Source: JAYPWI01 sp964629575 (GTDB lineage Bacteria > Actinomycetota > Acidimicrobiia > Acidimicrobiales > Poriferisodalaceae). From it: a stretch of DNA of 64,000 nt. The notes below the pieces were generated by a model. It saw nothing but the letters and a program-made list of their open reading frames with translations. It ran no database searches and was not told the origin of the DNA. Positions 22,498-30,135 of this stretch are shown piece after piece. The stretch is from contig CAZVUM010000023.1 in the NCBI GenBank assembly GCA_964629575.1, positions 1 through 64,000 on the forward strand. The letters run 5' to 3'. The first letter of the stretch is position 1, and every line of letters starts with the position of its first letter. Both the position numbers and the translations under genes were made by a program.

Positions 22498-23823
22498 TCA
22501 GGGGTGTTCGGGGAAGCGCAGGGTGACCGTGGTTCCTTCGCCGTCGGTGGGCACGATCGACGCCGAGCCGTCGAAGGACTCCGCAACCTGGCGCACGATC
22601 GACAGGCCCAACCCGCTGCCCGTCGCCGAGCGCGCTTCATCGGTGCGGTAGAAGCGCTCGAACACCGCGTCCCACTCCGCCTCTGCGATCCCGGGGCCGC
22701 GGTCTCGCACCACCAGCTCGCCGCCGCGCACGGTCACATCGATCGAGGCGTCCGTGGGACTCCACTTGAGGGCGTTGTCGATCAGGTTCGACGCGGCGCG
22801 CTCCACCAGCGAGGGCACCGCCCGGATGCGACTCGGCCGCAGCTCGACGTTGATGTCGCAATCGGTTCGCCGCCGATGGCGTTGCACCGCAGCGTCCACA
22901 ACAACTGCGAGATCCATGATCTCCGCGTCACCCATCTCGTGGCGATCCGTCGCCAGATCCACCAGCTCGCTCACGAGCGCGGTCAACTCGTCGAGCTCGA
23001 AGAGGACGTCATCCATCGCCTGCCGACGCAGCTCCGGATCGAGATCGTCCACCCGACTCATCAGCTCGACGTTGGTCCGCAAACTGGTGAGCGGCGTGCG
23101 GAGTTCGTGACTCGCGTCCGTCACCAGCCGATGCTGCTGCTGGCGGGACACGTCGAGTGCGCCGAGCATCGCGTTGAAGCTCGCCGCGAGCTCACCCAAC
23201 TCGTCGTCACGCTCCACGTCGATCGGCTGGTCGAGATCCTGCGTCTCGGCCACCGATGATGCCGCCGCGGTCAATCTCCGCACAGGTCGAATCGCCCGAC
23301 CCGCCACCAGAAAACCCGTCAACCCCGCGGCGGACACACCCAGAATCGCGACGACCGCCATCGTGTCCCGCAGCCGGGCGACCGATGCATCGATCTCGGT
23401 CAGCGGGCGCGCGAGCATCACCGCGCTGCGGTTGGGAGCCGAGACCGTCAGAACCCTCAGGTTGACCCCCTCGACCTCGACGTCTTGCCAGTTGCGCTTG
23501 TCCCGGTCGTTCGCCACGGCGATGTCGTCGTCGCTGACGGGAATGGGGTCGACGTTGGCCCCGATGATCACCCCATCACGGTCGATGATCTGCACGAGCA
23601 CGTCGTCGGGGATGAAGCGCCCGAAGGGACGCTCGCCACGTCCACGACTCGGGATGATCCCTCGGCCGAACACCTCGACGGCAGCCGCCCGCTCCTCCAG
23701 CGTGTCATCGAGGGTGTTGCGAGCCTGGCGGCGCGCGGCGTAGAGCATCGCCCCCGCGATCACCAGAACTGCGACTGCGGTCGACGCTGCGACGACGAAG
23801 GCGATACGGGTCCTGAGGCTCAT
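22498..23823 (-). CDS. Sensor histidine kinase
   Basis: A 441-residue membrane sensor kinase: two helices (about 8-28 and 155-178) enclosing an extracytoplasmic domain of about 125 residues, a HAMP linker (GRAIRPVRRLTAAASSVAETQD...), a dimerisation H-box DASHELRTPLTSLRTNVEL with the phospho-accepting His, N-box NLIDNALKW, and G boxes RDRGPGI and GSGLGLSIV. The architecture is that of MprB/PhoR-type kinases. It is cotranscribed with the response regulator eight bases upstream. Ligand unknown; the sensor domain lacks a named fold by eye. Confidence 0.93.
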   Translation of the reverse strand: MSLRTRIAFVVAASTAVAVLVIAGAMLYAARRQARNTLDDTLEERAAAVEVFGRGIIPSRGRGERPFGRFIPDDVLVQIIDRDGVIIGANVDPIPVSDDDIAVANDRDKRNWQDVEVEGVNLRVLTVSAPNRSAVMLARPLTEIDASVARLRDTMAVVAILGVSAAGLTGFLVAGRAIRPVRRLTAAASSVAETQDLDQPIDVERDDELGELAASFNAMLGALDVSRQQQHRLVTDASHELRTPLTSLRTNVELMSRVDDLDPELRRQAMDDVLFELDELTALVSELVDLATDRHEMGDAEIMDLAVVVDAAVQRHRRRTDCDINVELRPSRIRAVPSLVERAASNLIDNALKWSPTDASIDVTVRGGELVVRDRGPGIAEAEWDAVFERFYRTDEARSATGSGLGLSIVRQVAESFDGSASIVPTDGEGTTVTLRFPEHP

Positions 23824-23830
23824 GCCGTGC

Positions 23831-24520
23831 TCACCCGTCCCGCAACACGTAGCCGACGCCGCGGACTGTGTGGATCAGGCGCGATGCGCGGTCCTGTTCG
23901 GTCTTGCGTCGCAGGTAGCCGATGTAGACCTCGAGCGAGTTGGAGGCCATCGACGAGTCGTACCCCCAGACCGACTCGTAGATCTGGTCGCGGGTGAGCA
24001 CCTGGTTGGGGTGCGACAAGAAGAGCTCGAGCAGCGTGTACTCGGTGCGGGTGAGCTCGAGAACGGCCCCACCGCGCGTGACCTGCCTGCTCAGCGGGTG
24101 CATCGACAGGTCGGCGTAGGTGATCGCTTCGTCGTCTCCGACCGCCCCCGGCCGCCGACGCAACAGCGCTCGCAAACGAGCAAGTAGCTCCTCCAGGGCG
24201 AACGGTTTGACCAGATAGTCGTCGGCACCGGCGTCGAGCCCTTCGACCCGATCAGCGGTGGCATGCCGCGCCGTCAGAACGAGTACGGGCAGATCCGACC
24301 CCGAAGAACGCAACCGCCGACACACATCGAAGCCCCCGAGGTTGGGCATCGTGACGTCCAGCACCATGACGTCGGCCTGATCTGCGGACTCGAGGCCCTC
24401 GAGGCCGTCTCGTGCCTCCAGGACCTCGTATCCCTCGACTCGCAGGGCGCGCGCCACCGACTGGCGCACCCCGGGATCGTCGTCGACCACGAGAACGGTG
24501 GACACGCCTCCCTGTTCCAT
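23831..24520 (-). CDS. OmpR/PhoB-type response regulator
   Basis: An N-terminal receiver (VLVVDDDPGVRQSV with the acidic pocket, VMVLDVTMPNLGG with the phospho-Asp, VLTARHATAD with Thr, and DYLVKPFALEELLAR with Lys) and a C-terminal winged helix (LTRTEYTLLELFLSHPNQVLTR ... VYIGYLRRKTE...VRGVGYVLR). Closest in layout to MprA. I use the ATG at 24520; one seven codons earlier (24541) and a GTG shortly after are alternatives. First gene of the pair, so it presumably regulates its own operon from the 91-base region shared with the divergent PilZ gene. Confidence 0.93.
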   Translation of the reverse strand: MEQGGVSTVLVVDDDPGVRQSVARALRVEGYEVLEARDGLEGLESADQADVMVLDVTMPNLGGFDVCRRLRSSGSDLPVLVLTARHATADRVEGLDAGADDYLVKPFALEELLARLRALLRRRPGAVGDDEAITYADLSMHPLSRQVTRGGAVLELTRTEYTLLELFLSHPNQVLTRDQIYESVWGYDSSMASNSLEVYIGYLRRKTEQDRASRLIHTVRGVGYVLRDG

Positions 24521-24631
24521 GCCGACAGGAGTACCGCACATCCATGAGAACGAGATGAGAAAGGCTCGCAGCTGGGCTCAAGCCGTTGGTCGGAGCCGCC
24601 GATCCATCCAGGGACGGAGGCTGCCCCTGCC

Positions 24632-25246
24632 ATGATCGATCGAGGAACCCAACTCACCCTGCGTCCCACCTATGGAGATGCAGACGAGGTCATCGGTCGC
24701 GTCACGGCGACCACAGCCGGATCACTCGTCGTTCGCGTCGGGCGCCATCCATGGCTGCGGCAGGCCACCCGCATCACCTGTTCGGCTCGCGAGGGCACCC
24801 GCCTGTCGCGGTTCACGAGCTTCGTCGACGAGGTCCACACCGATGGCGGTTTCAGCATCACGATCCGACGGCCGCTGAACGTCGAGGACGCCAACCGCCG
24901 TGGGGATCCGCGCCTCGAAGCCGGACGGCCCCTGGTGTGGTCCGTAGTCCACGACACGACGCTCGACACGCAGCAGCATCCCGGCCACAGCATCGACGTG
25001 TCCACCGGTGGGCTTGCGTTCGAAACCGCAGCCGCGCCCCCGACTCCAGGCACCACGGTTGCGGTGGCCGTCGACCTCCCTATCGGCAACGTCGTCACCG
25101 TCGGTCGGGTGACCAGCGTCGACGACGGGACGGGCGCCCGATTCGACGACCTGCACCTGGTCCGCATCGAGTCGATCGCGATCGCTCGCGACCAGAAGCA
25201 GAATCTCGGGCGTTGGATTCACCAGCAGCTGACAGCGACCGGTTAG
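24632..25246 (+). CDS. PilZ-domain protein (predicted c-di-GMP receptor)
   Basis: A 204-residue soluble protein with an N-terminal beta-rich YcgR-like part (about 1-85) and a C-terminal PilZ domain. The c-di-GMP-binding residues are readable as RRGDPR (RxxxR, about residue 92) and DVSTGGLAF (D/NxSxxG, about residue 124). Such proteins tie c-di-GMP level to motility, polysaccharide or other surface functions. No diguanylate cyclase or flagellar gene is in the window, but orn, which removes the c-di-GMP product pGpG, is. Divergent from the response regulator. Confidence 0.75.
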   Translation: MIDRGTQLTLRPTYGDADEVIGRVTATTAGSLVVRVGRHPWLRQATRITCSAREGTRLSRFTSFVDEVHTDGGFSITIRRPLNVEDANRRGDPRLEAGRPLVWSVVHDTTLDTQQHPGHSIDVSTGGLAFETAAAPPTPGTTVAVAVDLPIGNVVTVGRVTSVDDGTGARFDDLHLVRIESIAIARDQKQNLGRWIHQQLTATG

Positions 25247-25247
25247 G

Positions 25248-25676
25248 TCAACCGACGATCACTTCTTCGTCGAAGTGCACCCCGTTGTCGAGGGTCTTGT
25301 GCACCGGGCACCGGCGTGCGATCTGCGCAAGCCGATCGCGGTCCTCATCGCTGAAGTCACCTTCCACGAAGATCTGACTCGAGACTCGCTCGATGAAACC
25401 GGTGGCGTCGTCGTCACAGGATTCGCAGTCATCCGCGTGAACGCGGTCGAACTCGTACCGAACCGAGATCGAGTCGAGCTGCATGCCCTTGCGGGCTGCG
25501 TACATCGACAGAGTGATGCTCGTGCAGGCGGCGAGCGCGCCCAAGAGGAGCTCGTAGGGATTGGGTCCGAGATCGGTTCCGCCGAGGTCGGTCGGCTCGT
25601 CCGCCCGCCATTCGTGTCGGCCGTTTTTGATCTGCACCTGGTAGCCGTCGGTCAGATCGGCGGTGATGGTTGCCAT
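25248..25676 (-). CDS. OsmC family peroxide reductase-like protein
   Basis: A 142-residue OsmC/Ohr-superfamily protein. Family features are LGGTDLGPNPYELLLGALAACTSITLSMYA with the first redox Cys and ARRCPVHKTLDNG with the second, used to reduce organic peroxides by thiols. An additional pair of cysteines, DDCESCDDD (about residue 80), lies in a surface loop and is unusual. Start ATG 25676 (MATITADL); the frame to 25748 would overlap the Nudix gene. Lies seven bases after it on the same strand. Confidence 0.85.
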   Translation of the reverse strand: MATITADLTDGYQVQIKNGRHEWRADEPTDLGGTDLGPNPYELLLGALAACTSITLSMYAARKGMQLDSISVRYEFDRVHADDCESCDDDATGFIERVSSQIFVEGDFSDEDRDRLAQIARRCPVHKTLDNGVHFDEEVIVG

Positions 25677-25683
25677 GGGAGCC

Positions 25684-26145
25684 TCAACCCCCGGGTGGGG
25701 TCCCCGATTCCCTCGTGACCCGTCCAAGCACCTCCCGCTCGCCCTCATAGGTCAACTCCCGAAGCGCCCGCTCCACCGACCACCACGACACGACGTCCAC
25801 CTCGTGCGGATCGCCCGACGTCTCCGCGTCGGGATCGGCTGGAGTCATCGGGAAGAACACGACGATCTTGATCGTCGGCGGCTCCGCAAGGGCGCCGTCG
25901 CGCGAGTCCTGAAATGGCAGCGGGTACGACGTGGTGACGGGCGGCCCGACAATGGACGCGACGATCCCGGTTTCCTCGAGGACCTCGCGCATCGCCGTCT
26001 CCGCCCACGTCTCACCGTCGTCGACATGGCCCTTGGGCAGCGACCAGTCGTCGTGACGAGGTCGATGCACCACGAGCACCCGACCCTCGTGGTGGACGAC
26101 GCCACCCGCCGCTCGGTCGACCGGTGCGCCATCGAAACGTCCCAT
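25684..26145 (-). CDS. Nudix hydrolase
   Basis: A 153-residue Nudix protein. The complete Nudix box GX5EX7REUXEEXGU reads from GHVDDGETWAETAMREVLEETGI (about 38-60). The opening AAGGVVHHEGRVLVVHRPRHDDWSLPKGH is typical of the actinobacterial MutT/Ap4A hydrolase-like members that precede a phosphoglycerate-mutase domain, here absent. Substrate (8-oxo-dGTP, Ap4A or other nucleoside diphosphate derivative) unknown. Forms a two-gene unit with the OsmC protein; both suit oxidative-damage defence. Confidence 0.88.
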   Translation of the reverse strand: MGRFDGAPVDRAAGGVVHHEGRVLVVHRPRHDDWSLPKGHVDDGETWAETAMREVLEETGIVASIVGPPVTTSYPLPFQDSRDGALAEPPTIKIVVFFPMTPADPDAETSGDPHEVDVVSWWSVERALRELTYEGEREVLGRVTRESGTPPGG

Positions 26146-26184
26146 CCCCCGATTGTCGCGTCGGTCGAACCACGAACACCTACC

Positions 26185-26190
26185 TAGGAT
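26185..26190 (+). promoter_or_regulatory. -10 hexamer TAGGAT before the beta-propeller gene
   Basis: TAGGAT ends nine bases before the ATG at 26200, slightly longer than the six to eight bases of the other leaderless starts in the window. Confidence 0.35.
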
Positions 26191-26199
26191 TCCGAAACC

Positions 26200-27816
26200 A
26201 TGCCCCCAACCGACGATGGCCGACGCGCGCTCGTTCTGCGGGCGGTGGTGGCCGTCCTTGCAGTCCTCGCAGCAGGCGTCGCCGTCGTCCTTCTCGCCGC
26301 GGACGCATCAGACGACGCCCCGCTGGCTCCCACGACGGCGCCTTCGATCGCCACCACCACCACCGCCGCGACGACCACCTCCCCACCCGCGAGCACCGCG
26401 ACAACGACGACCACCACGACAACAACCACCACGACAACAACCAGCACGACCACCACCACCACCGAGTTTCCGGGTCTCTGGGACCCTGAGGAGGTCGGTA
26501 CTCCGTGGAGCGACCGGGTCGAGGGCCTTCTGACGTTCCGGGGCTCCCCGACGCGCAGCTACTACGGCGAGGGACCCGTTCCCTCGGCCCCGTCGGTCGC
26601 ATGGCGCTTTCCCCGCCAGGGCGGCATGTGCTCGCTCTCGACGACGGGCGGAGAGACGACGACGTGGTGTGGAACCGGCTGGACGGGCCAACCGGTCGTC
26701 TGGGAACGAGAAGGCGGGATCTGGTTGGCGTTCGGCGCTTATGACCGCGCCGTCCACGTCCTCGACGGACTCACCGGCGAGCGGCGGCGCAACGACTTCG
26801 TCACCGGCGACATCATCAAGGGCACGATCACCGTGGATCCCGATGGGTTCCCGCTCCTCTACGTCGGTTCGCGCGACGGCTATCTCCGAGCTCTGGCTCT
26901 CGACCGGCCGACCGAGCTCGAAGAGGTGTGGCGCCTGTCGGCTCGTGCGGTCTCGCCCACCAAGTGGAACGACGACTGGGACGGCGCTCCTCTCCTTCTC
27001 GACGGGCTGCTGCTCGAGGGTGGGGAGAACAGTCAGTTCCACGTGCTGCAGATGAAGCGCTCGTTCGACCCGGAGGGGCTGGTCCAGGTCGATCCGGTCA
27101 TGGTCTTCAACACGCCGGGGTGGGACGACGACCTCATCAAAGCCGTCGGCAACAACGTGTCGATCGAGGGCTCGGTGGCCGTGTCTGGCAACACCGTGTA
27201 CTTCGCCAACTCCGGGGGCCTCGTCCAGGGATGGGATCTGACGGGCTTGGCCGACGGCAAGGAGCCGGTTCAGACGTTCCGGTTCTGGATGGGGGACGAC
27301 GTCGACGCGTCGATCGTGATCGACGAGGCCGGTGCCCTCTACGTGGCCGCGGAGTACGAGCGCGGACTCGAGCGGTCACTCGAGGTCGGGCAGATCGTGA
27401 AGCTCGACCCGACGAAACCCGACGATCCGCTGGTGTGGTCGATCGCCGATTCGGAGCGGCGACCGGGCGGTGTGTGGGGCACTCCTGCTCTGCGCCGAGG
27501 CCTGCTCTACGTCGCGACCGACGGCGGGCGCCTGATGGCGATCGACCGCGACACGGGCGAGGTCCAGTGGACGAAACGTCTTCCCGGTCCTCTGTGGGCA
27601 TCCCCGGTCGTCGTCGACGACGTCTTGATCCAGGGCGACTGTGGGGGAACCCTGCGCGGTTTCGACGTGTCGGATCCAACGGTCGAGCCCGAGCAGATCT
27701 GGCGGGTCGAGCTCGGCGGGTGCATCGAATCGACGCCGGCGGTGTGGCGGGGGTGGATCTACATCGGAACCCGCGCCGGCGCGCTCTACGGCATCACCAC
27801 CCCACAAAACCAGTAG
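26200..27816 (+). CDS. Membrane-anchored PQQ-like beta-propeller protein
   Basis: A 538-residue protein with an N-terminal membrane anchor (about 11-33), then a Thr-rich linker of about 45 residues (roughly 44-88, mostly Thr with a few Ser/Ala/Pro, encoded by ACC/ACG/ACA codons), then an extracytoplasmic beta-propeller of PQQ/PQQ-like repeats (WLAFGAYDRAVHVLDGLTGE, LYVATDGGRLMAIDRDTGEVQW, IYIGTRAGALYGIT). Two cysteines in MCSLSTTGGETTTWCGTG and two more near the C-terminus could form disulfides. Likely a surface or envelope scaffold; it lacks the residues to call it a PQQ dehydrogenase. The gene is complete and ends eight bases before an assembly gap. Confidence 0.85.
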   Translation: MPPTDDGRRALVLRAVVAVLAVLAAGVAVVLLAADASDDAPLAPTTAPSIATTTTAATTTSPPASTATTTTTTTTTTTTTTSTTTTTTEFPGLWDPEEVGTPWSDRVEGLLTFRGSPTRSYYGEGPVPSAPSVAWRFPRQGGMCSLSTTGGETTTWCGTGWTGQPVVWEREGGIWLAFGAYDRAVHVLDGLTGERRRNDFVTGDIIKGTITVDPDGFPLLYVGSRDGYLRALALDRPTELEEVWRLSARAVSPTKWNDDWDGAPLLLDGLLLEGGENSQFHVLQMKRSFDPEGLVQVDPVMVFNTPGWDDDLIKAVGNNVSIEGSVAVSGNTVYFANSGGLVQGWDLTGLADGKEPVQTFRFWMGDDVDASIVIDEAGALYVAAEYERGLERSLEVGQIVKLDPTKPDDPLVWSIADSERRPGGVWGTPALRRGLLYVATDGGRLMAIDRDTGEVQWTKRLPGPLWASPVVVDDVLIQGDCGGTLRGFDVSDPTVEPEQIWRVELGGCIESTPAVWRGWIYIGTRAGALYGITTPQNQ

Positions 27817-27824
27817 CGCCGCCG

Positions 27825-27924
27825 NNNNNNNNNNNNNNNNNNNNNNNNNNNNNNNNNNNNNNNNNNNNNNNNNNNNNNNNNNNNNNNNNNNNNNNNNNNN
27901 NNNNNNNNNNNNNNNNNNNNNNNN
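27825..27924. other. Assembly gap (100 N)
   Basis: Exactly 100 N between the beta-propeller gene and the dispersed repeat at 27929. The true length is unknown; 100 is a scaffolding default. Confidence 0.99.
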
Positions 27925-27928
27925 CATG

Positions 27929-27990
27929 GCATTCCGCAGACGAGCGCAGCGAGGATTGCGGCGAGCGAAGAAGCGAGGATTGCGGCAGAG
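27929..27990 (-). repeat. Dispersed GCCGCAATC repeat, inverted copy
   Basis: On the minus strand this reads GCCGCAATCCTCGCTTCTTC then a second GCCGCAATCCTCGCTGCGC, ending CTGCGGAATGC. It shares the GCCGCAATC...TCG and CTGCGGA.. blocks with 1657-1802. The copy abuts an assembly gap. Confidence 0.6.
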
Positions 27991-28064
27991 GCATAGCCGT
28001 CGGTAGCCTGGAACGCTGTCCTCGTCGCGGCCTGCCCCCTCGCCGCCTGATCGATCGAGTCGTC

Positions 28065-28301
28065 ATGAGCAACGTCTGCCAAGTCACGGGACGCCGCCCC
28101 ACCACCGGCTTCACCGTGTCGCACAGCCATCACCGCAACAAGCGCTGGTTCAAGCCGAACATCCAGAAGAAGCGTTTCTACGTCCCGAGTGAGAAGCGGT
28201 GGGTGACGCTGACCGTGAGCGCTAAGGGCATCAAGACGATCAACAAGCGGGGCATCGAGTCGGTTCTCGCCGATCTCCGCCGGGCAGGGGAGAAGGTCTG
28301 A
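28065..28301 (+). CDS. rpmB: Ribosomal protein bL28
   Basis: A 78-residue bL28. It opens MSNVCQVTGRRPTTGF and continues VSHSHHRNKRWFKPNIQKKRF, then YVPSEKRWVTLTVSAKG, strongly like the proteobacterial form and unlike the short Cys4 actinobacterial L28. Only one cysteine is present, so it is a zinc-free (C-minus) variant. The stop TGA overlaps the rpmG ATG by one base. In actinobacteria C-minus L28/L33 pairs are usually second copies induced under zinc starvation by Zur; no Zur operator was recognised here, and I cannot see whether other copies exist. Confidence 0.93.
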   Translation: MSNVCQVTGRRPTTGFTVSHSHHRNKRWFKPNIQKKRFYVPSEKRWVTLTVSAKGIKTINKRGIESVLADLRRAGEKV

Positions 28302-28465
28302 TGGCCAAGAGTGACAAGCGTCCGGTGATCAAGCTGAAGTCCACTGCGGGCACCGGCTATACCTACAGCACCCGCAAGAACAAGACGAACACCCGGGAGC
28401 GGATCGAGCTCCGCAAGTACGACCCGGTGGTTCGCCAGCACGTCATCTTCAAAGAAGAACGCTGA
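28301..28465 (+). CDS. rpmG: Ribosomal protein bL33
   Basis: A 54-residue bL33 (MAKSDKRPVIKLKSTAGTGY ... DPVVRQHVIFKEER) without any cysteine: the usual CxxC pairs that bind zinc are replaced, as in the E. coli-type protein. It is translationally linked to rpmB. Too short to appear in ordinary ORF lists but unmistakable in sequence. Confidence 0.93.
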   Translation: MAKSDKRPVIKLKSTAGTGYTYSTRKNKTNTRERIELRKYDPVVRQHVIFKEER

Positions 28466-28481
28466 TTCAGGTACGGAACTG

Positions 28482-28799
28482 ATGGCGGGAGATCCACTCG
28501 TCGGTCGGCTTGTGGATGTGATGGGCCGGCGGCCCGTCGCTGATCGTTCGCTGGCGATCTTGGCGCGCCCCTATGTGGGCGGTTCCGCAGAAGCGCTCAC
28601 CGTGGTCGCGAAGACGACGACCGGCGGGGACGGCTCGTTCGTGACGACACGCCCTGGTGGAACCTACGTCGATGCCGTCGTGGTGCTCGACGACGGGTCG
28701 GGTCGACTGCACGTTGAGCTGGAGCTCGACGGGTCGTTCCCCGACGAGTTGGTCGTGTTTCTCAACGAGCTCGAGTCCCACCTGCGGTACGCCTACTGA
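28482..28799 (+). CDS. Hypothetical protein (105 aa)
   Basis: Not recognised. 105 residues, acidic, no signal peptide or membrane segment. The middle has small-residue strands (LTVVAKTTTGGDGSFVTTRPGG) and the C-terminus a helix (ELVVFLNELESHLRYAY). It starts with an ATG 17 bases after rpmG and lies on the same strand, so it may be the third gene of the rpmB-rpmG unit. A beta-sandwich or carboxypeptidase-regulatory-like fold is a guess from composition only. Confidence 0.6.
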   Translation: MAGDPLVGRLVDVMGRRPVADRSLAILARPYVGGSAEALTVVAKTTTGGDGSFVTTRPGGTYVDAVVVLDDGSGRLHVELELDGSFPDELVVFLNELESHLRYAY

Positions 28800-28835
28800 C
28801 CTCACAACGAGCGGCGCATGGGCCGAAAGGAATCC

Positions 28836-29306
28836 ATGCGCCCCGTCAATGTCCGCCGGCTCACCGCCTGTGCCGCGCTCGTCGTCATCGGCGGGACCCT
28901 CCTCTCGAGCGCGACCGCGCACGGGGACGAGGACGGTTGTGATCCGCTGTTCTCGGCGCGGAAGTTCAACAGCGCGCCGTTGGCGGTTGACGACGAGGTG
29001 TGGGTCGCGCCAGGCGAAGAGGTCCTGATCGACGTTCTGGCGAACGACTCGGACTTCGACGACGACGAGCTCATCGTCGAGTCGGTGTCGGTGTCGAGCG
29101 CTGGCTCGGTCTCAATCCAGGACGGGCTGATCGCGTTCGTGGCCGATGCAGGCGAGGGTCGCGCCAACTTCACCTACCGAGTGAGCGATCAAGCCTGTGG
29201 CGTGGATGTCGCAACCGTGCGGGTGATCGTCGCTGTCGAGGAGGAGCCCGAGGACAGGGCCGAGCCACCGACGCCGGTGACCTCGGTGCCCGACTTCGCC
29301 GGATGA
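28836..29306 (+). CDS. Secreted Ig-like (cadherin-like) repeat protein
   Basis: A 156-residue protein with a signal peptide (LTACAALVVIGGTLLSSATAHG) and one bacterial Ig-like/cadherin-like domain: APLAVDDEVWVAPGEEVLID, VLANDSDFDDDEL, and NFTYRVSDQACG. The VLANDSDxDxD pattern is characteristic of these modules in surface proteins and binds calcium in some. Two cysteine pairs may form disulfides. The ATG at 28836 is preceded by AAAGGA; another ATG lies six codons earlier. The stop overlaps the L,D-transpeptidase start (ATGA), so the two are coupled and may both act on the envelope. Confidence 0.78.
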   Translation: MRPVNVRRLTACAALVVIGGTLLSSATAHGDEDGCDPLFSARKFNSAPLAVDDEVWVAPGEEVLIDVLANDSDFDDDELIVESVSVSSAGSVSIQDGLIAFVADAGEGRANFTYRVSDQACGVDVATVRVIVAVEEEPEDRAEPPTPVTSVPDFAG

Positions 29307-30052
29307 CCGCACGACTGGCCGCTGTGCCGGCCGCGGTGATCGCGGTCATGGTTCTCGGGGCGGGTTGCTCTGGCCTCTCCCCGGCCCAGGCAGAAGCAGA
29401 GGGGACCGCACCGCTCTCGGCGGCCACCGTCGACTGGGCACCACCCAGCGAGGGTCTCCACAGCTCCTACATCGCGACCGCTCGATCTTCGACGTTGACG
29501 ATCCTGAACTCGCCGCTGGGCGAGGTGGTCGAAGTCCTGGGCGGCGACCAGGCGGCACCGCTCGTCGCCCTGACCGAACCGCCGGGGAGCACCGGCCATG
29601 TCGAGGTACGGATCCCGGGGCGCCCGAACGGACGCACCGGCTGGGTGGCGGTGGACGACGTCGACATCACGTGGACCAACTACCGCGTGCGGATCGATCT
29701 GTCCGCCCGAACACTGACCTTGTACGACAGCGGGGAGGTCGTCTTCGAGAGCACGGTCGCAATCGGAACCGAAGCGCACCCCACGCCGACCGGTCGGACC
29801 TACCTCGCCGAGACCCTCGTCAATCCCGACGCTGGCGGACTCTATGGCCCGTATGCCCTCGGGTTGGCGCTGTGGTCCGAGACCCTCACGGAGTACGCCG
29901 GCGGCGACGGGCAGGTGGCGATCCACGGCACCGACCGCCCGGACCTCCTGGGCCGCGAAGTGAGCCACGGGTGCATCCGAGTGCACAACGACGTGATCCG
30001 CGAGCTCGCCGGACGCCTGCCGCTCGGAACGCCGGTCGACATCGTCGAGTAG
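29303..30052 (+). CDS. L,D-transpeptidase (YkuD domain) lipoprotein
   Basis: A 249-residue protein with a lipoprotein signal (VMVLGAGCSG, Cys22), an N-terminal SH3-like region (about 50-125) and a YkuD catalytic domain: IHGTDRPDLLG followed by SHGCIRVHN, where the Cys acts as nucleophile and the first His is structural. Such enzymes make 3-3 peptide cross-links in peptidoglycan, or link proteins to it, and are the beta-lactam-insensitive route of actinobacterial walls. The ATG overlaps the previous stop. Confidence 0.93.
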   Translation: MTARLAAVPAAVIAVMVLGAGCSGLSPAQAEAEGTAPLSAATVDWAPPSEGLHSSYIATARSSTLTILNSPLGEVVEVLGGDQAAPLVALTEPPGSTGHVEVRIPGRPNGRTGWVAVDDVDITWTNYRVRIDLSARTLTLYDSGEVVFESTVAIGTEAHPTPTGRTYLAETLVNPDAGGLYGPYALGLALWSETLTEYAGGDGQVAIHGTDRPDLLGREVSHGCIRVHNDVIRELAGRLPLGTPVDIVE

Positions 30053-30121
30053 CCCGAGGACGCGCCGGACCGTCCGCAGGTCCACCCACCAGCCGAAGTC
30101 GTCCGCGGGGCACCCCGCCTC

Positions 30122-30127
30122 TAGCGT
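30122..30127 (+). promoter_or_regulatory. -10 hexamer TAGCGT before ycaQ-like gene
   Basis: TAGCGT ends eight bases before the ATG at 30136, the same hexamer as before ctaA. Confidence 0.45.
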
Positions 30128-30135
30128 GGCCGTCG

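Noticed and set aside
26340..26465. A long ACC/ACA/ACG-rich tract that resembles a microsatellite
   Set aside because: It is in frame inside the beta-propeller gene and encodes a Thr-rich extracytoplasmic linker; codons vary, so it is a coding linker rather than a satellite.
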